This document shows positions 7,101-11,819 of a stretch of DNA of 11,819 nt, one piece after another. The stretch comes from an uncultured Blautia sp. (lineage in GTDB: Bacteria; Bacillota; Clostridia; Lachnospirales; Lachnospiraceae), in the NCBI GenBank assembly GCA_946538475.1, contig CAMNGN010000056.1, positions 1-11,819 of the forward strand, given 5' to 3'. The notes under the pieces were generated by a model, which worked only from the letters and a program-made list of their open reading frames with translations, made no database searches and was not told the DNA's origin. A program made the position numbers and the translations under genes. How positions within the stretch are numbered: the first letter of the stretch is position 1; each line of letters begins with the position of its first letter.

Positions 7101-7967
7101 GACATCAAAATATTCAGGATCCCTGAAAAAGCTGGTCACACCGATCAGCACTTCCTTGGCAAGCAGCTTGGCTTCCTCGGGGTTATTGGTCAGGTAGGTG
7201 ACATATTCACGCAGATTCCGGTTGTGGGTGACGACCAGTCTTCGTTCTATTCTGCGGAGGACCGTCGTCTTCTTATAGTAGGTGTAGTTGATATTCGTGA
7301 CATTTTTCAGGATTGAGAACACCTGCGACAGAAGGTCCTGATCCGAAAGCAGCATCTTGGCATTGGTGTCCACCATCGAATCCGCGATGTGCTGCATTTC
7401 TTTTGCGATGGAGTCCGGCTTCTGGATCAGATCGGCCAGTCCGGTGCTGATCGCGTTGCGCGGCATGCCGTCAAACTTGGCGGATTCCGGTGTCTGTACG
7501 ATGATCACACCGTTCTGTTCTTTGATCGAGCGGATTCCATTGGTGCCGTCAGAGCCGGTTCCCGAGAGGATGACCGCCACGGAACGGTTTTCGTAGGATT
7601 CCGCGAGCGACCGGAAGAACACATCGATAGGATGATTGATCTTCTGCGAATCGTAGTTGCGGAGTCTCAGCACGTCCGATACGATCTCCACATTATACCT
7701 GGGCGGGATCATATAGATGTGGTTGCGCTCTACGTGCATGCCGTCCTTGATCTCGACGATAGGCATAGTGGTATATTTTCCCAGGATATCGACCAGAAGG
7801 CTTTTATGGTTTGGTGCCAGATGCTGGATGATAACGAAGGCCATTCCGGTGTTTGATGGAAGGAACGTCAGCAGCTGCTGCAGCGCTTCGAGTCCTCCTG
7901 CGGAAGCTCCGATACCCACCACACAGTTAGGCTGAACGCTTACCGAAATGTTCTGCGAATTGTACAT
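4188..7967 (-). CDS. CheB-CheR-PAS-histidine kinase-receiver fusion protein
   Basis: This 1259-residue cytoplasmic protein has, in order, five recognisable modules. First is a CheB-type methylesterase (about 14-195; triad Ser22 in GIGASAGG, His49 in IIQHL, Asp140 in SGTGSDG). Second is a CheR-type methyltransferase (about 205-475; GVTSFFRDPEYF, the SAM-binding VAGCSTGEEAYSIA and SCRNVLIYF). Third are PAS-like segments (about 515-625 and 725-850) flanking a heptad coiled coil (about 640-715). Fourth is a histidine kinase (phospho-His882 in FLSQVSHDMRTP, N-box around 996-1003, DNGIG, GAGLGL). Fifth is a C-terminal receiver (acidic pair Asp1131 after Glu1130, Asp1177, Thr1209, Lys1231). All catalytic residues checked are present, so each module may be active. 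There is no membrane segment. The ATG at 7967 follows AAAGGAAG by nine bases. CheB and CheR normally reset chemoreceptor methylation; here they probably act in sensing or signalling rather than swimming, since no receptor, CheA or CheW lies nearby. Confidence 0.95.
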   Translation of the reverse strand: MYNSQNISVSVQPNCVVGIGASAGGLEALQQLLTFLPSNTGMAFVIIQHLAPNHKSLLVDILGKYTTMPIVEIKDGMHVERNHIYMIPPRYNVEIVSDVLRLRNYDSQKINHPIDVFFRSLAESYENRSVAVILSGTGSDGTNGIRSIKEQNGVIIVQTPESAKFDGMPRNAISTGLADLIQKPDSIAKEMQHIADSMVDTNAKMLLSDQDLLSQVFSILKNVTNINYTYYKKTTVLRRIERRLVVTHNRNLREYVTYLTNNPEEAKLLAKEVLIGVTSFFRDPEYFDVLKETVIKQLLNEAPRDKQIRVWVAGCSTGEEAYSIAILFAEAMEEMNVRRDIKIFATDLDTESIATAVRGVYGDNIIEDVSVTRLSKYFSRKGNRYVIHHDIRKMIIFAQHNVFQDPPFGRLDLISCRNVLIYFQSVLQRNLFSIFHMALNNHGFLFLGRSESVIDYDDIFRAVWANEKIFIHNSAGKAPAHEHFSYSMQNVESNMEPVRIQRLEDEADIQYKSSELDTTILETLMPASVLVNENNELTRTYGDCSQFLSIPTGAATLDIFMLLRNDLKIAVSTVLRDARHTNEKVSYDAVPVKLDNEPEYISIVAQPIQDRRGEETSYMAISFLRGKRPVDGDMKQYRIDTAAAQRISNLEKELKIAKDNLRQTVTELESVNAELQAANEELLTANEELQSSNEELQSVNEELYTVNSEYQSKVTELATVNDDMANFLATTLVGIIMVDRELNIRKFTEYISSEFHVADQDVGRSLRYIAFNFETIDLMGLCRQVLETTEPIEQHCASVTGKTYLLRISPYRLQDNIRHEIVDHGEHADQNKNRAVHGLVITFVDTTKQVDDRQQIEELGRALRMAVRSGRDKETFLSQVSHDMRTPMTAIDGLVQLSLQEKNLPDDIRDNLEKIQASSQYLLGLIEEILETSRINAGKIVSVASAEKEDDVLDSVATIVSEQVKAARLDFEFEVKGCKGRYVLMDAQHVKRVLLNLISNSIKFTPEGGKVSLIVNVKYDENRARHEYHVLDNGIGISESFQRKMYLPYEQDPSNGESNEGAGLGLYIARNLVELMGGSIAYRRRETGGTEFTVTLNYDLATDEQISLRPHRTETYEDQVLYGKNVLLAEDNHIIAEVIMKILNTKGIHAELATDGQDALELFRSHGPYHYQAILMDVMMPVKDGIETAAAIRGLETVDARSVTIIALTGDVTDGVERRCKDAGMNYCIGKPVDPGKLFNCLVEGFQTQMRDTENDENK
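5844..5969 (-). repeat. 21-bp tandem repeats encoding a heptad coiled coil inside the fusion kinase
   Basis: Six consecutive seven-residue units follow the pattern E-L-x-x-x-N-x (residues 667-708, for example ELLTANE, ELQSSNE, ELQSVNE). The DNA repeats with a 21-base period, with cagctcttcgttg recurring on the plus strand. The unit forms a rigid signalling helix between the PAS-like regions. Such a repeat can gain or lose whole heptads by slippage without breaking frame. Confidence 0.85.
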
Positions 7968-8085
7968 GATATGACGCTTCCTTTCTTTTAACTTATATGC
8001 AAAAGTGTTGACTCCGTCGGCCTTAGCTGTTCATCAGTTCAGCCGCTTCTTCCACGCCGGCAGAGTAACACAGTAGCACAACATT

Positions 8086-8113
8086 ATTGTAGCGCTTTTT
8101 GGAAAGCAATAAA
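8086..8113 (-). promoter_or_regulatory. Weak candidate promoter for the fusion kinase
   Basis: On the minus strand TACAAT (complement of 8086-8091, five of six -10 positions) lies 16 bases downstream of TTTATT (complement of 8108-8113, three of six -35 positions). The leader would be about 110 bases. The -35 box is poor, so only the -10 is persuasive. Confidence 0.3.
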
Positions 8114-8149
8114 AGTATTTTTGCAAACTTTTTTTGTAAAAATATAAAT

Positions 8150-8173
8150 TGTGGAACAGGGGACGGTTCCACA
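8150..8173. repeat. GGGGACGGTTC hairpin element, copy 3
   Basis: TGTGGAAC (8150-8157) and GTTCCACA (8166-8173) form a perfect 8-bp stem with an 8-base loop. The conserved core GGGGACGGTTC runs through loop and right arm at 8159-8169. The element ends two bases before the -35 box of the HAD-gene promoter. Confidence 0.75.
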
Positions 8174-8175
8174 GT

Positions 8176-8204
8176 TTGACCGGCTGCCACTTTCGTGGTA
8201 AAAT
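8176..8204 (+). promoter_or_regulatory. Predicted promoter for the HAD hydrolase gene
   Basis: TTGACC (8176-8181, five of six) and TAAAAT (8199-8204, five of six) are 17 bases apart, a near-ideal sigma-A promoter. Transcription would start about 30 bases before the ATG at 8241. A hairpin repeat abuts its upstream edge. Confidence 0.7.
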
Positions 8205-8240
8205 CAATTCCTGAATATTTATTGAGCCAAGGAGAGATAT

Positions 8241-8894
8241 ATGAAATATAAATGTTTGGTCGTCGACCATGATGACACCATCGTGAACAGCACTGCCACC
8301 ATCCACTTCCCATCGTTTGAGCTTTATATGAAGGAAAAGCGCCCGGAGATTCAGATGACGTTGGATGAATATTTTGCGTTAAATTTTGATCCGGGTGTTG
8401 TTGCGCTGTTTCGGGATATTTGTGGGCTGAGTGAAGAAGAGTTTAAGGAAGAGGAAGCGTTCTGGGCGGCGTACACCGCGCAGCACATTCCTGAAGCTTA
8501 CCCCGGGATCAAGGAGATCCTGTGGAAATTCAAGGAACTGGGTGGGCTTATTTGTGTCGACTCGCATTCTTTCAGCAAATATATAAGAAGAGACTATGAA
8601 CACAACGGTCTTCCCGAGCCCGACCTGATCTACGGCTGGGACCTGGAGCCTGAGAAGCGTAAACCTGCCCCGTGGACTCTGTTTGAGATTGAAAAGAAGT
8701 TTGGGCTCAAACCCGAAGAGATGCTGGTCCTCGACGACCTGAAACCGGGCTATGACATGGCCAAAGATGCCGGTGTGCCCTTCGCGGCTGCCGGATGGGC
8801 GAATGATGTGCCGCAGATTGAAACATTTATGCGGAAGAACTGTGATCTGTATTTTAAGACTGTGAAGGAGTTTGGGGAGTATCTGCTGGGGTGA
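8241..8894 (+). CDS. HAD-superfamily hydrolase, phosphatase-like
   Basis: This is a 217-residue soluble protein. Motif I is VVDHDDT, with Asp9 as the expected nucleophile and Asp11 as the acid/base. Motif II is probably Ser108 in ICVDSHS, the conserved lysine is Lys141 in RKPAP, and motif IV is LDDLKPG with Asp165 and Asp166 binding Mg. A helical insert between motifs I and II (about 16-95) matches the C1 cap of phosphoglycolate-phosphatase-like and beta-phosphoglucomutase-like members, so a small phosphorylated metabolite is the likely substrate. The specific substrate cannot be told from sequence. The ATG follows AAGGAG (8229-8234) by six bases. It has its own promoter and convergent neighbours downstream, so it is probably monocistronic. 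Confidence 0.88.
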   Translation: MKYKCLVVDHDDTIVNSTATIHFPSFELYMKEKRPEIQMTLDEYFALNFDPGVVALFRDICGLSEEEFKEEEAFWAAYTAQHIPEAYPGIKEILWKFKELGGLICVDSHSFSKYIRRDYEHNGLPEPDLIYGWDLEPEKRKPAPWTLFEIEKKFGLKPEEMLVLDDLKPGYDMAKDAGVPFAAAGWANDVPQIETFMRKNCDLYFKTVKEFGEYLLG

Positions 8895-8899
8895 GGTGA

Positions 8900-8924
8900 A
8901 TCAACGGGGACGGTTCTCTTTGAT
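8900..8924. repeat. GGGGACGGTTC hairpin element, copy 4
   Basis: ATCAA (8900-8904) and TTGAT (8920-8924) flank the core GGGGACGGTTC (8906-8916) and can pair. The element starts six bases after the stop codon of the HAD gene. A related partial motif, TTGGGGACGTATC, follows at 8931-8943. Confidence 0.65.
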
Positions 8925-8962
8925 GAGTAGTTGGGGACGTATCTTTTTGGCTCATTTTTGAC

Positions 8963-8991
8963 AAAAAAGGGCAGCTCACAAGGAGCCGCCC
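8963..8991 (-). terminator. Intrinsic terminator of the gap-pgk-tpiA transcript
   Basis: GGGCAGCTC (8969-8977) and GAGCCGCCC (8983-8991) form an eight-pair stem with one internal mismatch and a five-base loop. Read on the minus strand the stem is followed by six T residues (complement of 8963-8968). It lies about 20 bases after the tpiA stop. Confidence 0.85.
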
Positions 8992-9009
8992 CTTAAGTCA
9001 AAGGTTATA

Positions 9010-9762
9010 TTATTTATTGTAGTTTACGATCTTTCCGAAGTCAGCCTTCAGAGAAGCGCCGCCGATAAGGCCGCCGTCGATGTCCGGTTTAGCAAGGAGC
9101 TCTGCGCAGTTGCCTGCGTTCATGGAGCCGCCGTACTGGATGCGGATAGCTTCTGCGGTATCGGTGTCATAGATCTCAGCGATCAGATCGCGGATAGCCT
9201 TGCAGACTTCCTCAGCCTGATCGGATGTAGCGGTCTTGCCGGTTCCGATAGCCCAGATCGGCTCGTATGCGATAACGATGCCTTTAGCCTGGTCTGCGGT
9301 CACGCCCTGCAGATCGGATTTGATCTGAAGACGGATCCAGTCAAGTGTAACGCCTGCTTCTCTCTGCTCCAGAGATTCGCCGCAGCAAAGGATCGGGGTA
9401 AGGCCGTGCTCAAGAGCTTTGAGAACCTTCTTGTTAAGGAACTCATCTGTCTCGTTGAAGTACTCACGTCTCTCAGAGTGTCCGATGATAACATATTTGC
9501 AGCCTGCATCAACAAGCATAGCCGGAGCGATCTCACCTGTGTAAGCACCCTTCTCCTCAATGTACATGTTCTCAGCACCAACTTCAACATTGGTCCCCGC
9601 CACAGCCTGAACAACCGGGCAAATATCAATAGCCGGAACACAGTAAACAACATCAACATCCGGGTTGTTTACGAGCGGTTTAAGTGTCTCAACCAGAGCA
9701 AGCGCCTCTGACGGAGTCATGTTCATCTTCCAGTTACCGGCAATAATTTTCTTTCTAGCCAT
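9010..9762 (-). CDS. tpiA: Triosephosphate isomerase
   Basis: This 250-residue enzyme interconverts dihydroxyacetone phosphate and glyceraldehyde 3-phosphate in glycolysis and gluconeogenesis. Catalytic residues are all visible: Asn10 and Lys12 in AGNWKMN, His95 in IIGHSERR, and Glu167 in AYEPIWAIGTGKTA, which also holds the mobile loop. Phosphate-binding GGSMN (211-215) and GGLIGGASL (230-238) follow. The length is standard, so it is complete. The start at 9762 has an AAAGGAG ribosome binding site about eight bases upstream and lies 17 bases after the pgk stop, so the two are cotranscribed and probably translationally linked. A terminator follows, making tpiA the last gene of the operon. Confidence 0.98.
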   Translation of the reverse strand: MARKKIIAGNWKMNMTPSEALALVETLKPLVNNPDVDVVYCVPAIDICPVVQAVAGTNVEVGAENMYIEEKGAYTGEIAPAMLVDAGCKYVIIGHSERREYFNETDEFLNKKVLKALEHGLTPILCCGESLEQREAGVTLDWIRLQIKSDLQGVTADQAKGIVIAYEPIWAIGTGKTATSDQAEEVCKAIRDLIAEIYDTDTAEAIRIQYGGSMNAGNCAELLAKPDIDGGLIGGASLKADFGKIVNYNK

Positions 9763-9779
9763 TTTTATATCTCCTTTAA

Positions 9780-10988
9780 TTACTTGTCGTTGGCTGCTGC
9801 CACACCCGGAAGCTCCTTACCCTCAAGGAACTCCAGAGAAGCGCCGCCACCGGTAGAAATGTGGGACATCTTGTCGCCAAATCCAAGCTGATTTACAGCT
9901 GCCGCAGAGTCGCCGCCACCGATAATTGTGGTAGCTTCGGTATCTGCCAGAGCCTGAGCAACAGCCTTGGTTCCTGCAGCAAGGATCGGGTTCTCAAATA
10001 CGCCCATCGGTCCGTTCCAGACAACGGTCTTAGCTTCTTTTGCAGCTGTAGCATAAAGCTCGATGGTCTTCGGTCCGATATCCATGCCCATCTTGTCAGC
10101 CGGGATCTTGTCGGAATCGACAACTACTGTTGCGATCTCAGCATCGATCGGGTTCGGGAACTCGTCTGTGCAGACGGTGTCGACCGGAAGAAGGAGTTTC
10201 TTGCCAAGGCTCTCAGCCTTTGCGATCATCTCTTTACAATAGTCGATCTTGGTCTCGTCAAGGAGAGATTTTCCTACTTCATAGCCTTTAGCTTTGAGGA
10301 AGGTGTAAGCCATACCGCCGCCGATGATGAGGGTATCGCACTTCTCAAGCAGGTTGGAGATAACGTTAAGCTTGTCGGCAACTTTTGCACCGCCAAGGAT
10401 AGCTACGAACGGGCGAACCGGATTTTCTACAGCGTTGCCGAGGAAATCGATCTCTTTCTGCATCAGATATCCGACAACTGCGGTGTCAACATACTGTGTA
10501 ACACCAACGTTGGAGCAGTGTGCACGATGAGCGGTTCCGAAAGCATCGTTTACGAATACATCGCAAAGGGAAGCAAGCTCTTTGGAGAAAGCCTCGCCGT
10601 TCTTGGTCTCTTCTGCACGATAACGGGTGTTCTCAAGAAGAACGATATCGCCGTCTTTCATAGCCTCGACTGCAGCTTTTGCGTTCGGGCCTACTACCTC
10701 GGGATCAGCCGCAAATTTGACTTCCTGGCCGAGAAGCTCGGAAAGGCGTGCAGCAACCGGTGCAAGAGAAAGCTCGGGTTTCGGCTCTCCCTTCGGTTTG
10801 CCAAGGTGTGAGCAGAGGATGATCTTTCCGCCGTCGTTCACAAGTTTTTTGATGGTCGGAAGAGCTGCAACCAGACGGTTCTCGTCAGTGATCTTTCCGT
10901 CTTTAAGCGGTACGTTAAAGTCGCAGCGAACGAGTACTTTCTGTCCCTTTACGTTGATGTCATCAACAGATTTTTTGTTAAGTCCCAT
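9780..10988 (-). CDS. pgk: Phosphoglycerate kinase
   Basis: This 402-residue enzyme transfers the acyl phosphate of 1,3-bisphosphoglycerate to ADP, giving ATP and 3-phosphoglycerate. The N-terminal substrate-binding domain shows RCDFNVP (Arg21, Asp23, Asn25) and SHLGKPKG (60-67). The C-terminal nucleotide domain shows GGAKVADK, GGGMAYTFLKA, WNGPMGVFE (324-332), GGGDSAAAV (357-365) and STGGGAS. Size and motif order are standard for bacterial enzymes. The ATG at 10988 follows AAGGAGA by about seven bases. It lies 92 bases after gap, with a hairpin between, and 17 bases before tpiA. Confidence 0.98.
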   Translation of the reverse strand: MGLNKKSVDDINVKGQKVLVRCDFNVPLKDGKITDENRLVAALPTIKKLVNDGGKIILCSHLGKPKGEPKPELSLAPVAARLSELLGQEVKFAADPEVVGPNAKAAVEAMKDGDIVLLENTRYRAEETKNGEAFSKELASLCDVFVNDAFGTAHRAHCSNVGVTQYVDTAVVGYLMQKEIDFLGNAVENPVRPFVAILGGAKVADKLNVISNLLEKCDTLIIGGGMAYTFLKAKGYEVGKSLLDETKIDYCKEMIAKAESLGKKLLLPVDTVCTDEFPNPIDAEIATVVVDSDKIPADKMGMDIGPKTIELYATAAKEAKTVVWNGPMGVFENPILAAGTKAVAQALADTEATTIIGGGDSAAAVNQLGFGDKMSHISTGGGASLEFLEGKELPGVAAANDK

Positions 10989-11014
10989 TGTAAATCTCCT
11001 TTTAAATGGTGAAA

Positions 11015-11043
11015 GGGTCCGGTCCTTTGATCAGACCGGACCC
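11015..11043 (-). promoter_or_regulatory. 10-bp hairpin in the gap-pgk gap (possible attenuator or processing site)
   Basis: GGGTCCGGTC (11015-11024) and GACCGGACCC (11034-11043) form a perfect 10-bp stem with a nine-base loop. On the minus strand only a short TTT precedes CACCATTT, so termination would be partial at best. It ends about 14 bases before the pgk ribosome binding site. It may protect the 3' end of gap mRNA or reduce read-through into pgk-tpiA. Confidence 0.65.
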
Positions 11044-11080
11044 CTCATTTGAGTCATTTTTTAAAGCAATTCCTGTTCGA

Positions 11081-11819
11081 TCAAGCGCCGATCAGTTTGC
11101 CAAAGTGCTTGATGGTACGAACCATCTGGCAGGTGTAAGAATTCTCGTTGTCATACCAGGAAACTACCTGAACCTCAGAAGTTCCGTTGCCAAGCGGCAG
11201 AACCATTGTCTGGGTAGCATCGAACAGAGAACCATAGCTCATGCCTACGATATCGCTGGAAACGATCTCATCGGTGTTGTATCCGAAGGACTCGTTGGAA
11301 GCAGCCTTCATAGCAGCATTGATCTCGTCTTTTGTCGGCTCGCCTTCAACAACTGCGGTAAGGATCGTGGTAGAACCGGTCGGGGTCGGAACACGCTGTG
11401 CTGCGCCGATCAGTTTGCCTGCAAGTTCCGGAATAACAAGGCCGATAGCTTTTGCAGCGCCGGTGCTGTTCGGAACGATGTTGATAGCTGCTGCACGGGA
11501 TCTTCTCAGATCGCCTTTTCTCTGCGGTCCGTCAAGTGTCATCTGATCGCCTGTGTAAGCGTGGATTGTGCACATGATACCGGATTTGATCGGAGCAAAA
11601 TCGTTAAGAGCCTTAGCCATCGGAGCAAGGCAGTTTGTGGTGCAGGATGCAGCGGAGATGATCTGATCATCAGCTGTAAGCTTGTCATGGTTTACATTGT
11701 AAACGATTGTCGGAAGGTCATTTCCTGCCGGAGCAGAGATGATAACATATTTAGCGCCTGCATCGATATGAGCCTGAGCTTTTGCTTTGGAGGTATAGAA
11801 TCCGGAGCACTCAAGAACA
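11081..11819 (-). CDS. gap: Glyceraldehyde-3-phosphate dehydrogenase, 5' end beyond the window
   Basis: The visible 245 residues are the C-terminal part of a phosphorylating GAPDH (usual length about 335); the NAD-binding N-terminus is cut off by the right edge. The enzyme oxidises glyceraldehyde 3-phosphate with NAD and phosphate to 1,3-bisphosphoglycerate. The catalytic cysteine is in ASCTTNCLAPM, codon at 11642-11644. The conserved HAYTGDQ, RRSRAAAINIVPNSTGAAKAIG, VPTPTGS and SWYDNENSYTCQMV segments follow, as expected. An open frame without stops continues to 11819, so the internal ATG at 11620 is not the start. It is the first visible gene of gap-pgk-tpiA; its promoter is outside the window. 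Confidence 0.97.
   Translation of the reverse strand, partial: VLECSGFYTSKAKAQAHIDAGAKYVIISAPAGNDLPTIVYNVNHDKLTADDQIISAASCTTNCLAPMAKALNDFAPIKSGIMCTIHAYTGDQMTLDGPQRKGDLRRSRAAAINIVPNSTGAAKAIGLVIPELAGKLIGAAQRVPTPTGSTTILTAVVEGEPTKDEINAAMKAASNESFGYNTDEIVSSDIVGMSYGSLFDATQTMVLPLGNGTSEVQVVSWYDNENSYTCQMVRTIKHFGKLIGA

Noticed and set aside
6228..7316. 362-residue plus-strand reading frame
   Set aside because: It lies opposite the CheB and CheR domains of the fusion kinase and has the His/Asp/Val-rich composition typical of an antisense shadow.
8023..8313. Minus-strand frames before the fusion kinase, ending in SAGVEEAAELMNS or KKRLN
   Set aside because: The tails look faintly protein-like, but there is no supported start and the frames cross the HAD gene promoter and start codon. 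A gene remnant cannot be shown.
9861..10811. 316-residue plus-strand reading frame
   Set aside because: It is antisense to pgk, a clear and complete enzyme gene.

Overview
The window looks like a chromosomal segment of a Firmicute of class Clostridia, plausibly Lachnospiraceae. The reasons are moderate GC, strong AGGAG-type ribosome binding sites, sigma-A-like promoters, a gap-pgk-tpiA glycolytic cluster, a type II thymidine kinase, and dispersed hairpin repeats with the core GGGGACGGTTC. The taxonomy is inferred from general features, not from a marker gene.

Layout. (1) Positions 1-520, minus strand: the 5' end of a membrane or secreted protein runs off the left edge, preceded by a small stand-alone histidine phosphotransfer (Hpt) protein. 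(2) Positions 521-1061 hold no gene. This divergent intergenic region carries promoters for both sides, a 12-nt palindrome and a short direct repeat. (3) Positions 1062-2150, plus strand: a two-zinc-ribbon, single-pass membrane protein. (4) Positions 2151-2259: a perfect 35-nt inverted repeat made of two copies of a hairpin element. (5) Positions 2356-3590, plus strand: a compact apparent operon of two bacterial microcompartment (BMC) shell proteins and thymidine kinase, closed by a strong bidirectional terminator at 3643-3695. (6) Positions 3770-7967, minus strand: a 1259-residue CheB-CheR-PAS-histidine kinase-receiver fusion with a second Hpt protein just downstream. (7) Positions 8241-8894, plus strand: a HAD-family hydrolase, with copies of the hairpin repeat on both sides. 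(8) Positions 8963-11819, minus strand: gap (5' end missing), pgk and tpiA, ending at a terminator.

How the genes relate. The fusion kinase and Hpt2 can form most of a multistep phosphorelay: kinase His882 to receiver Asp1177 to Hpt His64. The final response regulator is not in the window. Hpt1 is a paralogue and probably serves a different sensor, perhaps the truncated gene beside it. gap, pgk and tpiA encode three successive triose-phosphate steps of glycolysis.

The least expected arrangement is the BMC-BMC-tdk cluster. It has two hexamer-type shell proteins but no vertex protein and no recognisable compartment enzymes nearby. The second shell protein has a cysteine where the pore loop is expected. 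The second notable feature is the family of GGGGACGGTTC hairpins, whose stems differ between copies yet remain self-complementary.
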